Source: Plasmopara viticola (Eukaryota > Oomycota > Peronosporomycetes > Peronosporales > Peronosporaceae). From it: a stretch of DNA of 64,000 nt. Within the stretch, counting starts at the first letter, position 1. Every line of letters begins with the position of its first letter. Shown here one piece after another: positions 11,101-23,958 of the stretch. The DNA is taken from positions 17,739 to 81,738 of the forward strand of contig MBPM02000177.1 of NCBI GenBank assembly GCA_001695595.3, read 5' to 3'. The notes beneath the pieces are model-generated. The model did no database searches. It was not told the origin of the DNA and saw only the letters and a list, made by a program, of their open reading frames with translations. The position numbers and the translations under genes were made by a program.

Positions 11101-14100
11101 CTTTGTAGTCGAGTTCGGCCACTCGTATTCGAGGGCGGTGATGTCCCAGCGAATAGTATTCAGCATGAGTCGCTGTTTAAAACGACAATTTCGTACGATA
11201 TACTTTATAAGGCCAATTTATGTTCGTCCGGGTGAGAGAAAATCATTTCCTCAGTTTCCGCCACGTAATTACGGTTCAAAGGGGTGGCCAAACACGTGAG
11301 GCCTTGTGAGACATCAAATCCATGGCTCAAATGTCGACTCGTTCGTATAGGCTGCCCATACCGGCAGACTTGGGAAAATTCATAGGTCTCGAATTGTCGA
11401 ATGGTTGCTAGCAGTAGAAAACAACACGAGCATCGAAGTGTTCGTATGCCCCTTAAGCAAGTTAGTGCATTTGGCACCTACCTATTACCGAAGGCTTCTC
11501 ACGTATGCAATTTCCTAAGATTTAGTTTTTCGGACACTGTAGCCTTGTGTAACACCCCGCAATTAACCGCTGCAATTCAGCAAACACAATAGTAAATATT
11601 TGGAACCCGCGGGTCGGTGTCAACAGAAGACCTTTTGCGCACAGCTCGTGAGACAGAAAATGTAGAGCATGTACTCAAATATATAATACGCAGTGTATGC
11701 GTTGAGGCACCACATTTCCAGCCAACATAATATCAAAGGCTATGTTAATTAGCTCACAAATCGACAAGCTTTACATTCTCTTGTGTAAGCGAGTATGGTG
11801 CCAACAAATTCGTTGGTTATTAGAAAATCGTCGGTATAAAAACTAGTAAGCGAGAGGCTCAAATAGCCTTGCATTCTTTGGTCTCTACTTTGAAACCAGC
11901 CTTTCTTCAGCTAATGTCATCTGACTCCGCAAAACGTTGCCTGGATTATCACCTTAAATAGATAGAGTATGTGCCTGCATCGTTTCGAGATGTTTGAACA
12001 AAATTTACTGACAAATATGGGACGGTCGATTTTAATGACTTGAGGTCATATGCTACATGGCCGAAATAGTCCAACTTTTTACAAAAGTGGATCACACCAA
12101 AAATTGGCTCGGTCGACCGATTCTACAACGAGAGTAATCGCGATTGGGCACATTTCTTCGCGTAAAACTTGATGCTGCTATCATGAGGAAAGTACAAGGT
12201 GAGGCAAGAGCGGACCATCCCAGTGCCTCTTGACTGCCAAGAGTAGCAACACTTTTGTGGGGAGTGCTTAATATAGTGGAGGTGCTTTGACTGACGTCAT
12301 GAGCTTCTTATATTGTATTTCAATTAGACCGCTTAACAAAACGCGTGAGAGACGTTTAGCTTACGATGTAGGATCGGAAGCTACAATCGCTTTGATATTA
12401 TGTAACAGTCTTTTGAGCCTACATTGGAAGCAACCACCTTTTCGCGCTCAGAGCTTGTGTTCAGCGCCTAGATTGACGTCATGCTGTGTCTTAAACATCT
12501 CTGATTCGGGTTGTCTCCGACCCTTCAGAGAAAGCCTGCACTTTTCGCCAACAGAGTTTGAGCCTTAGGCTAAACACCCAAGAGGCTTACCCAGTCCAAA
12601 AATATGTTCATCAATTCAATGGGATGGCAACAGACATGTAAGAGTGTCTTCAGACCACCAAATCTACAAACTTCTTACCAAGTAGAATCCATAAGTTGGA
12701 CTTGATGTTGTGCTAAAAGCACGCGCATATTCGCCGTAAGGTTGCAAAAGAAGTAGGGATTATCGTAGCAAGTTTCATTTAAACACGCCATCGCAAAATG
12801 CAAAGCAATTGAAAAAAGTACTTTTCGGAGTTATGACCCTAGTTGACCGGATAATGCATTTAAATCTTTTTCTCTATTTGTTCGAGGCGTTTCCTAGAGA
12901 AAGAGCAAATATCTCACGAGACGTCTACTTGTATCTATTTAAGCGGTAGATGAGCCGCTTAAACCATCGCCGACAGCGCTGGCAATCTCAGTCTTTCAGA
13001 CACTGTCTTGCGGGCTGTTGACTCCTTTATCACTCTTTTTCTATTTTCAACGCTAATGATACAACCAAAGAAGGCAACTCGGGTCGAGATTTCATTCCTG
13101 AAATACCTTAAACTTCTTTGTCCTCAATTGCGAGGCATGTGGCGACCGGTAAGTGTGACGATCTTTCGTGGCTTGAACCCGATCAACTGAGCCAATCTGA
13201 CAGCTTTTTTTAGCTTGAGGCTTCAATTCGGACGCGAGTTTACCGGGGTGTCTGCGGCGCTCCTTATGTTCTACACGAAGGCATAGATGTCTGTGGACTA
13301 ACGATTGAAAGAGAGCGATATGCACGAGTTTTGAGCAGTAGTGGAGTGAGCATTAAATATTTCGGTTTTACCTGAGCAGCTTTTCGGGGGGCAAGTCACT
13401 TGTAAGTCGCCCCGCACGGCGTGGATGTAATCATTGTAGTAGATGCAGCCTTTGGCATGGAGGCCATTTTAGGCGTAGAGGCACCTTGAGATCATGAAAG
13501 GATCCTTTTTCTTAAGTTGGACAGGTCATCATTTTATGACCCGGCTGACTGGCTGACTTCTTTGGTCATTGCTATGACCGAACCGACTTCGATACGGTAC
13601 AAGAACTAATCTTAGTGCTGGAAGTTATAGTGAGCTGCTACATACAGTTACATATTTTGCTGAAGCTCACCACTTAAATGAACTTTGTGGCACGACAGGT
13701 ACCGAATCGGTCTTGATACCTGTGTGCACATTATAAAGATTCTAAAAGTATAATATTCCTGCTCAAGTTGTGGTAGTAAGTTTGAGTATCTATTATAAAT
13801 TAAAGGTGAGGCCGAAACACATTGGGGTTCAATTTAATTGATAGGTTGTTATTTTGGAATTTGTTGCACACTTTGATCATCGAACGATCTCATATTGTCA
13901 AGCACATCCCCTCTCTGTGAGGTGCTGTGTGACCGCGTGACATTGGACGCAAATTTTTGAAGTTTTTTGCTTTCAGCACGTGAAATAATTAGTACAACCG
14001 GCACTACTCGGGATATCTGCTATGCATCAATAACATCGATTCTATCATGTCGATTACCAGTCTACCGCGTTTCAATACAGAGCGAGGCTGACTGCGTTTT

Positions 14101-17100
14101 AAGATAGTGAATGACCTTATAGATAGAATGAAGCTTATGACTTTCCTCGCGTCTTAGGAATTAAAGATGTTCCTCGAGAGCACAAAGAAGTGTGTGCTAG
14201 TGCTGGTGAATTATTATAGTATCCGCGACTTTTACACATTGTTACGAGACGGTGTTACATTGCTGTAGCGACTCGATAAGACTAAGGCGGCTGATAAAGT
14301 AAGGGATTCTGCCTATCGGCACAATTGGAGAAGATGTCTTCGGGGACATGCGCTCTTAAAAGAGCACGAATTAAAACTACCAAGACCGAATGCGTGCTTT
14401 CACGCTGCCCTCTGCTCAATCCTGCTCATCTTTATCTTGCTCAGCTTGGATCGAATTGTTGGTCGTACACAAATGGCGACTTCAGGGAATTCATACCTAC
14501 TGCTGGGTTGAGCTCACGATTTTCAAGTGCCGATTTAAGATCAGTAGCTTCATTATGAGCATGCTCCTCAGATTTGCTCAACATACATTTCGTAACCTCG
14601 CTAGCCGTTTCGCCTTAAACCAGACAATCCAATTTGCTCTCGTAGGCGTAAAAGAAATTGACGGGATTGACTGCTCCGACAACACTAAAGCTCTGTTAGT
14701 GCTACTACCTAAAGAACCGTAGGCTTGTGATAAACCTTAAAATTTAATCGTGACAAATCCACAGCCTATAGCGCTAAATATAGGCTTTTTTTTGTGTCTA
14801 ACTTAATCCGCGAACGAAAAAGTGCTTTTTGGATCTAATTCAAAAAGCAGACGCACTTCATTTCGATATTTCTGCTTCTCTTATTTACTCACTTTCTTAC
14901 AAGCGTACGCAATGACTAAATACGCCTTTCTATCTCTTTCGTTAGGCAAGCTACACGGTCCAATAAAAACGTAAGGCTTAAACGATTTGAAGAATCGGTT
15001 TTTTTAAACTTACATGTTTTGCCCCGCTGACACGCTTCCATCTTGATTATTTTTACCTAACTCTTCAAAAGCGTTGCACTTATCAAACACGCTAAAACGT
15101 TTACACTGGGGACGACACTTCTCAGGGAAGCTAAAAATTCCACGAGGGAAGACCCATTCTGCTAAAAACATACAAGCTTATTCAAAAATGAATACGCGCT
15201 ACATAATTCGAGAATAATACCTATCCACTAAGATAGATATAAGCGCTGGTAAATGTTTCTTTCCATGATGTTCAGGTTCAATCGCAGATTCTAGAATCCC
15301 AACGCAATGTCCAAGATTTACAGAAGCAGACAGCTATCAACATGATTTTCTACAATCAATATGCCTTTATCGAGCATTTGTATCATCAAAAAGCGTTCAG
15401 CATACAAAGTAGTCGAGGATCCAGCGACAATCTCAACCTTTATTTTGTCACCTTTTTTCTGTAAAATATGACACACAAAGGCTTACATTTGCCCGTATCA
15501 GGTTTAAAATCGGAAGTTTTGCCTCTTGGTGTCGAAAGTTCATAAACAAGGCGTGAAGCCGCTCTGGCATCGCCACAAAAACTTCGATGTTTAGGAGCGC
15601 TTTGAAGCTCCCTCATGAAAACATCGTCATTATTACTTACGGTGACGTAGATTATATTAGTCTGTACGGATACTTTAACGCTTTAAGAGCCGGAAAACGC
15701 ATGATATTTACCCGGCAGTCCTTTGACATTAGTGTGAATTCGATACAAAGAAAAGCTGATGATGTAAGACCTCGATCCACTCATCACTTCCACCAGAAGA
15801 AGGCCTTCTCGTGGACAGTACACAGCATTCGCGCTGTGCGTGGACTCTTATCAGTATTTGAAACTTTCTCACTTGCATCTTTTCGGCGCTCTTATTCTCA
15901 ATCCACCCACGCGTGCTCGCAGTATTGCTCAACAACTTGACTTAAATTGTACCGTTTACTGAAGCTTCTTACGAATTTATACCTTACGAAATCTCTCAGA
16001 GTCCGCTATTTGTATCACGTCGACAAAGTTGTGGTCCGTAAGACTATCGCTTTGCGTATAACGGATAAACGTTTTCGCCTTGTACGTACTCGGCTAAAAT
16101 AGCAGCATTCATTCCAGCAAGTGAGGGCTTTGCTTAATATTAAGGGCTCCATCTAGCTTGTGGTGGTTACATAACTAACATCTACCTTTTCAGTCGCGAA
16201 AAGCATCGCGTTACAATTCGGGGCACTTGTACGGCTATACACTTCTACCTTTAAAATTAATAAGCTTGTGTATAAGCTTCCTTCCTACATAATGTTACCA
16301 GCCTGAAAAGAAAAATGTATCCTCTTCTTCCTTCATCGTCGTTTTTATTGTCTAGGTGCTCTCAAGGAAAGCGCTCTCAATATCGGAGCGCTCCACGCTT
16401 AGTATCACCTAAAGAAACTTATTATGGTATGTTCCGCCTCAACATAAAACGCACAATATTTCTTGTCTTAGTCTATCTTGAGATCTTCTCTGCCTGTTGT
16501 ACTCTTTTGAGTAATGGTTATGTCTGTGGTTGCCTTTTACGAATTTTTTACTACACCGAACAGAAAAGCAACCTCATGCTATAATAAGACAGGCTAAGTT
16601 CATTTTATCGCAAGATACATACATCCCTGTATTGCTATTAATGCTCGTCGACCACATATCAATTCACCCTTAAAGGTTCTGGTATCCGGAAGAGTGTGTG
16701 TCCTTGGTAAGCGTCTCCAATTTCACTAACAGACATTCTTCTGCTAAGAATGTCTCATACAATACAGACAATATTTTTATTGGTCTTTGATGCTAAGAAT
16801 GGCTCATACTAATCAAGCAATACTCTTGTTGTACCTTTGGGTTGGTGGTGCTGCTGAAGCATCGCCTAGTCAATTTGCTGCAGCACTGGTGACTGAGTAA
16901 AAGCAGCACAAAATTCGCCTAACAAAAACGTTCCCTCGTCATGAAACTCGTTAGCATGAAAGTGCAGCCATTTATAAAACAAATTATCGAGTGTATTTGT
17001 GTTCGATATACCAAATCTGAAGTATAGCACCCTTCCATGCTAGCGAAAAAGCGTAGTCGCGCAAGTCTTGTTCTTCCAATTTACGCATTCCTTGGCAGAC

Positions 17101-18684
17101 TCACTTCAGCTTATTTTAGCTACTTCGAGTCACATTCCATGCCGGGGTCACACAGCACTTTGCAAAAACGGCGTGCAGAAAGACTTGCGATCTTCTATTG
17201 AATGACTCTTCATTACCGGTCTTATGGATTGTGATAGATTGCAGTTTGAAGAGTGACATATTAAATACAATATTGTTATTTTGGTCAAAATTAGGATTTT
17301 GTATGAGCATAAAATCCAATTAGAACTTTGAGGCAAGGACTATTTTCATTGTCGTATTTTTTAATGTACGGCACCCAGGCTTTATCCCAATAGCTCGGCT
17401 TCCGTTACACTGTTGATGGTGAAATGTAAATTAACGTTGCATTTTCCTTATCGCGCTATATGATCAGTCAACCTTCTGAGATATTGTCGACAATTTCATT
17501 TTGGAAATCGCGGTATGACTAAGAGTAGAGGTGTCACCAAACTTATGTCGTGGTTTCTTTTGCCGTCAGAATATACTATGCTTGAGGTTTCGAACACCAC
17601 GCTCCTGATCGGTTATCAACAGCCTCGGCGCAGTTTTAGTAGTGTCCATAATCGCATTGCGTCATATACCCACTGTGGTGCAATAACGTAGTATATCTCT
17701 CTTTGTTCAGCCTTGTGTCTATTGAAAGTCACGACTTGTCACAAGAAGAACTCTCTCGTTACAGTTAGCCGTGGTGATCAAGCTTGACAATATCATCTGT
17801 GTCGATCGCTAGATTTGAGCTAGAAGATTAGTATATCAGGATACATACTTAGTGCTTGCTCTACAAGGAATTTAAGGTATAGATACATGCAATTTGGTTT
17901 TTTCTTGAACACGGATTTTCATACTAAGGAAACACTGAAAGTCTCTTTGCGAGCTCTTTAAATCCACCAAACTAAATAATGCCACGAAAAATGTGGAATG
18001 CCACCACACATTCCATCCACTAAGTCAAGTGTCGATTCCTTTAGCCGCTTTACCACGCTGATGTGTGTGCTTGAGATCAGTATTAACCTTGGAATTATAA
18101 ATAAAGTCGGGCTCTGATCTAGCAGCACTCTAATATCATTGATGCAATACATCTTCTGGTCTCGCTATGAGGATGCAATGCAGTTTACTTCGCGTGTAGC
18201 GTTCATAATAATAATGTCAGCCGCTGTCATGTATTCGAAGTCACCTTTTATAAAAAAAAAACTTCGAACAGATACGTGGTATTCGCGCTTAGCACCTACA
18301 ATTAATATTTCGATAGTTGTAGTAGTATTTCTAGTATAGTTTATAATGACTGCATCTACTTCGCTACGAACCTCCTTAAGACAATTTGTCAACGCCTTGA
18401 TTGAGGGCCTGAATGCAACATGAAGCATGAAATTGATTCCTTGCGCGAAAGTGGCCATAACTTTGGGCCGAAAATGTCACGTTCGATGCTTGAAATCATG
18501 TGAAACTCCTCATATCTGCCAAAAAGTTGATTGGAAAGACGGACACGCTTTGTATCCTAGACATTATTTGGTTCCGGTCACGGTACGAGTGTTGACTGCG
18601 AGAGTCTTCGTCGCTTTATCATTGGAATATCATGGCAGCTTCTCTTTAATCTACAGTCCGTCTACGTCATTCTCTTTCAATTTA
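8164..18684. other. Long gene-poor region (10.5 kb)
   Basis: No frame here carries a domain, signal peptide or convincing splice structure. The longest frames (14390-14722, 15587-15940, 18165-18458) have low-complexity or random-looking translations. A 20-bp motif around TGCTAAGAATG is repeated near 16745 and 16790. I see no tRNA or rRNA. The region is probably decayed transposon sequence. Confidence 0.5.
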
Positions 18685-19723
18685 CTATTTTTGCAAGGCT
18701 AATACAGCAGACGGGTGCTTTAGCAGCGCAGCAGGCTTCATTGACTCGAGGTCTTCCTCACCATCAAGAGCCGCATCTACTGCCCCAGACGTCTCGCTGT
18801 GTAAACTATTGACAATTTTGGACTTCATCTCTACCACGTGATCTGGAGCATCTACTACCACTGTCGTCTCATACATCCGACGCAGCAAGTGCTGGAAATG
18901 CTGAAACTTGTTTCCTACATGCAACATCACGAGGATGGCCAGTATTGAATTCAACAGGCCTCCGGTAGTCAGCAAATAAACGCAACGTCCCATTTGCCAG
19001 CAAGTGCGCCCCGAGTTATTTTCCGAGCAGCGACTGTATTGGTCCTTGTAAAAAGCCGAGTTGATGATGGGTACGTACACAAAAGCGTACCAGATGACAG
19101 CCGATGCTAGCAGACCCGTAGCATTCAAGATGCACAAGTGCATCAGGTACTTGTCCGCAATGGTACAGTGACTGGTGGTAATGAGGTGAAGGGCCCAGAT
19201 CATCACTACAAGGGCGAAACCGGCCAATAGTGACAGCGCCACCTGTAAAAACGTCATGGCGGTCCCGCAATATACCTTCATGACTTGGCAGTATTGCCGA
19301 TGTAATTCCCCAATGACATCGACGCAAAACGACCGTTGGGTGGTGCTGTGGTACACGTGTTCATGAGCTTTGTGAAGCAAGGTTCCAACAAATGGGGACG
19401 ATGTACCATTGCCCACTGTAAGTATTGGCACCGCTTTCTTGTGCCGGAACCCAAAGAGAGTTCCCGGGGTCAAATGTCGGGTCCCCCACATGCTCCGTAT
19501 AATTAAGCCATAGACCCATGCCTTGTGAATAGTAGACGGTTGCGTTGCGCTCGCCTGACTGCGACAGCCAGTGCGGCATGAGCGTCGAGTACCATGTCAT
19601 AGGTACCAGTGCCACAGCCAGCACCATCACTGCGAAGCAAAGATTAGTACAAGCGGCGCAGTGCCGCAGCAGATAACGTACCCGAGCACTGCAGTATGTA
19701 TACCATAATTTTTGACGGTGCAA
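18685..19723 (-). CDS. Four-span membrane protein, claudin/amastin-like, frame broken or spliced
   Basis: Two overlapping frames (19723-19361 and 19491-18685) together give one plausible tetraspan protein. Segment 1 (LCFAVMVLAVALVPMTWY) lies in the first frame. An extracellular loop has GLW and later Cys pairs. Segments 2-4 (about FLQVALSLLAGFALVVMIWAL, LMHLCILNATGLLASAVIWYAF, CVYLLTTGGLLNSILAILVML) lie in the second frame. An acidic cytoplasmic tail ends the protein. The frames must be joined between about 19,360 and 19,500, by a small intron, a real frameshift or a base-call error; no junction is clearly best. A possible 52-nt intron (GTACGT, CTAAT, CAG) near the 5' end ends just before an in-frame ATG, so the start is also open. 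Family assignment rests on topology only. Confidence 0.55.
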
Positions 19724-19799
19724 TATTTATTTTTTGTACAAGGTACCTTATAGTCGGTACTTTAAGACTACTACTATGAGAATTATAGTAAATTTAGGT

Positions 19800-21146
19800 T
19801 TACAGTGATGTCGTTTGTGGTTTAAACTCGACAACGACGACTTCTTCTCGAGCAAGCGACGTGGGGCTTGTGACTTTTTTCTTCAAGTCGGTGTCACTTT
19901 GAACTGGGATTTGGTGGTGATCCGTCGGAGCGAGACGAGCCAATTTGCGCGAAACTTTCTGTGCCAGCAACTGCGACGGATACTCTACTAAATAGTATGA
20001 TACCGTCGCTAGCAGTGTTACTAATCCCAAAGTAGAAAACAACCGGTCGTAGTAATACTCTTGCTTCCTGACGGGGATCGTAAAAATCACAAAGACGTGC
20101 AAGAGGTAGGCAGAAAAGCTGATTTTACCCATAAAGCGAAGCACGACCCATTCAAAAATTTTGGAGACAATGGACGGCTGGAGCATTTCAATGACAATCA
20201 CCAACGACAGCTTGACGCTTATAAATGGCATAAAGTATTTCTTGGAATCAGACAGTGGCTGGCCGAGCCAATTAAAGAACAATCCACGGAACGAGACGCT
20301 GAGCAACGCTGCAATCAAAACGCCTTCCACAACTCGGAGGCCAATAACGTGTAGTCTCTGAAATTGCACCCCATTCGTCTTGACCCACATGTCAATCTTT
20401 ACGTAAATGGTGGCGGCCATGGAACCGGCAACAAACGTAGGTAAATGGGCGGATAGAGGTTGGCGGTAGAAATTCGTTCGCGTCGTATACATCCCTTCGT
20501 GAATGACCCAAATGTACAATGGTACAAACGACAACCACCAGATACGACCCATTTTGAGCACCCCGAGAACGAATAAAGGCAAAAGAAAATAGTATGCAAT
20601 CTCAAGAGGCAGCGTCCACAATAGATAATGTCGATGTTCGGGATGAAACGTCAGGGTTTGGAGCAAATTAAAGTCCTCAGGTTTCTTCACCTTGTAGTAT
20701 TGATGCTTGTACTCAAACGGCAATAACCACAACGTGATGGAGAGCAGAGCAAAGAGGGGGTAGACACGAAAGAAGCGTTTGGAGAAGTAGTCGAGCAGTG
20801 CAATGCCCCACTTTCGATAACTTGCCGCCTCTGCACTCAATTTGATGCTTTTTTTCATGAAAATCATCGTCAGTAGGAACGAAGACAGTACGAAAAACGT
20901 GTCTACACCAACTGCTCCCATACAGATGTCGTGCATGAAGCCAGCGTGTTGAAACACGACGCTTAGGACCGCAGCGCCACGCAATCCATCTAGAAACAAC
21001 ACTTTTGGGATCGAGGGTCGAGGACGCTCGTTTGGTTTGTCAAGCAAACCTCCGGCTTCAGGCTGGGACGTCTTTGCATTGAGGGGGGTCGTATCGTGAG
21101 ACAAACCACCTCCTTCGGCAATGTCGACGTGGTACGCTTGGGTCAT
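19800..21146 (-). CDS. Acyltransferase-3 family integral membrane enzyme
   Basis: A single 448-residue frame without introns. After a 48-residue hydrophilic N-terminus comes the family signature FLDGLRGAAVLSVVFQHAGF (about residues 51-70), with Asp53, Arg56 and the conserved His67. VGVDTFFVLSSFLLT follows (79-93). About ten hydrophobic spans follow to near residue 395, then a charged cytoplasmic tail. Family members (PF01757, bacterial OafA and related eukaryotic proteins) move acyl groups from acyl-CoA across or at a membrane onto sugars, sterols or peptides; the acceptor cannot be read from the sequence. It lies 77 bp downstream-to-upstream of the tetraspan gene on the same strand. The start was chosen at the first ATG of the frame. 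Confidence 0.88.
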   Translation of the reverse strand: MTQAYHVDIAEGGGLSHDTTPLNAKTSQPEAGGLLDKPNERPRPSIPKVLFLDGLRGAAVLSVVFQHAGFMHDICMGAVGVDTFFVLSSFLLTMIFMKKSIKLSAEAASYRKWGIALLDYFSKRFFRVYPLFALLSITLWLLPFEYKHQYYKVKKPEDFNLLQTLTFHPEHRHYLLWTLPLEIAYYFLLPLFVLGVLKMGRIWWLSFVPLYIWVIHEGMYTTRTNFYRQPLSAHLPTFVAGSMAATIYVKIDMWVKTNGVQFQRLHVIGLRVVEGVLIAALLSVSFRGLFFNWLGQPLSDSKKYFMPFISVKLSLVIVIEMLQPSIVSKIFEWVVLRFMGKISFSAYLLHVFVIFTIPVRKQEYYYDRLFSTLGLVTLLATVSYYLVEYPSQLLAQKVSRKLARLAPTDHHQIPVQSDTDLKKKVTSPTSLAREEVVVVEFKPQTTSL

Positions 21147-21927
21147 CGTGCTAAATGTAACGTAATCAAGTCCACCCGAGCACTTCTATCAATCCTCTCT
21201 TAACAGTAGAATTTCAAGAATAAACATTGTGCACTAGCGTTCATAGAATAGAAAGCACACCATGACGGGAATGTTTTAGGGTTAAGAAAGGTTGGTGAGG
21301 GGGTACGTAATGGTTTTGTCACGTAAAAAGCTTGCATTCAGTGGCGGCTTGCACTTGTTGTTGCCTTTGTCATATAGTAAAATTTTTAGGTAGAGTAAAA
21401 AAAACCTTTTTTTTGCTCGGCATTCCACAGCTGTCACCACGCAAGCGTGTTTTATAGCCACGCATCTTATCAGCATCCATGTGCGTGCATGTAATGGCGT
21501 GGATGCGTGTATGTAAGGCACTTGGGTCCTTTTTTGTGTGCAAATTTATCTGTACGACCAACGAGCGACCTGTACACTACTCGAATAGGTGCTCATATCT
21601 GTTTGATTACATAGTTGTACTTATTTAAATGTGCATCAGGAAAACGTTCGAGCCGAGCAACTTCTTGTGGCAAAGCTACATGTTCTGATACCTGCAGAAA
21701 GAATACAGAGGCGTCAATTGAACTGCGTTCACTACGATAATATATGGACTTGTGCCATGCTTGGCGTTATGGAACGTTGTGTCGTATCAGAAAGCCAGTC
21801 AAAGCTGGCCTATCGAGGGATGGTGAACCCTTCTCATACTCTACAAAGCTATAGTTTAGGCGTAAACAAAATACAGGTGGAAGCCGCTAACCAGCCCCCT
21901 TTTCGCTAATTAGCTCCCCCCACTTTA
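21147..21927. other. Intergenic, nothing recognised
   Basis: AT-rich sequence with short frames only (21282-21521 minus, 21631-21909 plus), none with recognisable features. Confidence 0.4.
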
Positions 21928-22140
21928 TAACATAGATACAGTATCTTAATCTATGGTGGTCGCTTCAGCCAATCATGGATTATTATTATAGCTTACGGGC
22001 AGTATAGACTATAGAGTCTATTATAGCTTACGGGCAGTATAGACTATAGAGTCTATAGTGCCCGTAAGCTATAATAATAATTCATAATTGGCTGGAGCGA
22101 CCACCATTGAATTTAGATGTTCTGTAGGGTATAGAACATC
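21928..22140. mobile_element. Foldback (MITE-like) element with internal tandem duplication
   Basis: The left arm (about 21940-22008) and right arm (about 22050-22125) are inverted copies, sharing ATGGTGGTCGCT, CAGCCAAT and TTATAGCTTACGGGC as matching blocks. Similarity fades outward to about 21928 and 22140. Between the arms a 35-bp unit is repeated exactly in tandem (21986-22020 and 22021-22055). The structure is typical of a non-autonomous foldback transposon. I could not define a target duplication. It ends about 230 bp upstream of prefoldin 4. Confidence 0.75.
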
Positions 22141-22372
22141 AAAAGAAGGATCATTGTTATAAGAAGCAGCTTCACGATAATAATAGCACTGTCATTTTAT
22201 ACTATAAAAACACAGAGGGTTTTGATCGGCTCGATCCTCAAGTTCCCGTTTTGAAAGGGTTTCTAATAAATGAGAGTTCTAGAACCTAATAATTGCTAAC
22301 TAGAGTCAATGACACAATCAACCTTTGCGGTGTTCTTGTACAGAGACGCTATTATTTGCCAAGAATTGTATC

Positions 22373-23004
22373 ATGCTAGCGCAAGAGCATGAAGTCGAAG
22401 CAGACGTATGCAATCTCGCTAGCGTGACTACCTCCCATTCATCATACTTATACTACGCGTATCCACTAGGTTCGCAAAGGCGACCAGCTGCGAATTAATG
22501 AATTTGGTCGCAACAATGCGGCATTGCACGAGATCCGTGAACAGAAGAAAGCATGGAAGGACAAGCTCGACACTTTGGACGACGCCAACACGGACCTCAT
22601 GATGGGGGAAGGTGACAACGTTCGGTAAGTCGTACAATTGTTTCTTACTTGACTTACTATTCCTGTACTTACGTCTTATATTAGGCTATTTATCGGGGAA
22701 AGCTTCGTAGAGGCGTCGGAAGACTTTGCTCAAGAATACCTCGAGAAGCGCACGGAGGTAAGTGAACACAATGTTATCTTGTCAAGTGCAAAAATAATAA
22801 TCTAAGTGTTTAGGAAGCCAACAATGAGCTGAAGAAGCTACAAGTGGAAGAGTCAAAGCTAGAGGCGCGACAGGCGGTGCGTAGCAAAGCGATTTATGTG
22901 TGGTCTGGACATTGAAAATATGAAGTGTCGGGTTGTGGGTGCAGGTCCTGAAAAAAATGCTCTACAGCCGCTTTGGGCAGAGCATTAACCTTGAGGATAG
23001 TTAG
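22373..23004 (+). CDS. PFDN4: Prefoldin subunit 4 (five exons)
   Basis: Exons 22373-22405, 22470-22624, 22685-22757, 22814-22876 and 22945-23004 join to a 127-residue protein, close to the usual size. All four introns (56-68 nt) begin GT and end AG and keep the frame. Recognisable family blocks are DQLRINEFGRNN near the N-terminus, LDDANTDLMM, the central LFIGESFVEASEDFAQEYLE turn region and the C-terminal MLYSRFGQSINLED. Two helices flanking a beta region form the coiled-coil arm of a beta-type prefoldin subunit. Prefoldin is a heterohexameric cytosolic chaperone that delivers nascent actin and tubulin to the CCT chaperonin. The first exon encodes only 11 residues; its ATG and donor (GTATGC) are the least certain part. 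Confidence 0.9.
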
Positions 23005-23260
23005 GGAGGAGTAAGTTGGTAAGAGCTAGAAGCGACGTTTGCATTAGATCGTTTAGGCGAAAATGGGAAAATGAGTAGCGGACATTAACTGCTTTTTGCT
23101 CTGCTTTGCGGTATAATACTACACTACACTGATCAAATAGAACGATGTGGCGCTAGTTTATTACTTTTGCGCTCTGAACTATAATTTTATTCTATAGCGG
23201 CATTTCTAAGTTATATGCAGGAAAATTGAGTGCTGAGAGCCTTTCGCCTCGCAGGACATG

Positions 23261-23303
23261 CGTGGCTACGATGTGCCATCGCTAGCGGCACATCGTAGCC
23301 ACG
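23261..23303. repeat. Perfect 17-bp inverted repeat (hairpin)
   Basis: CGTGGCTACGATGTGCC (23261-23277) is followed, after a 9-base spacer, by its exact reverse complement (23287-23303). Flanking bases GGACATG / CATGT extend the symmetry imperfectly. It lies about 260 bp after the prefoldin 4 stop codon. Confidence 0.8.
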
Positions 23304-23958
23304 CCCGGTGCATGTAACTGCAAGCGGTCTGCTGTAACTACATCGGTCGTTACGACTACAAATTTGTAATGTTTAAGTCGGTGGTATTGATGCGAGCGCC
23401 ACTGGCAACGAGCATGGTATGAAGTGCTCAGCTGCTGAGAGTGGGGCTTCAGCATGCTATATAGCAGTAAAGGCACCAACAGTACAATTATACTACCGCA
23501 CTGACTCATGCCACTCGATTCGCTGTGAAAACGTAATTCCTCAAGACGTGGCGCAAGCGCGTCTTTTGGGAGGCTATTTCAATCACATCAGAAGCATGCA
23601 AAGCGAAATTTCGGCTCGGAAATCAGTTTAAACACGTGGTAAGAACTCACTATCTTACGAAACGACGACCAAGCGAATAAAGTCGAGTGTAAAGTAGTCA
23701 GCTTACGACACGGAAAAAAATCCGTGGAGCTTGACGAATGGGCACTGCAGTGCCAGCCACGCCATTGATCCGAGGCCACGACTTTTTTCGACAAGCGGCA
23801 TAGAGGTGAAATTTTCAATAAACTTGTACTGGGCACTAAGAGCTTTAATTCTTTTTTCTCGGAAGCGGTTAAAAAGACCAGAAACCCATGGCTTATTATT
23901 TAACGGCTGTATCCAAACATTCGTTCGTTGGCGCTCTTTTAACAGTCTGTACAGTATC

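Noticed and set aside
15587..15940. 117-codon frame in the gene-poor region
   Set aside because: The reverse strand is also open, and the translation shows no domain, signal or splice context.
16741..16812. Repeated TGCTAAGAATG motif as a functional element
   Set aside because: Two imperfect copies 50 bp apart in decayed sequence are too little to support a call.
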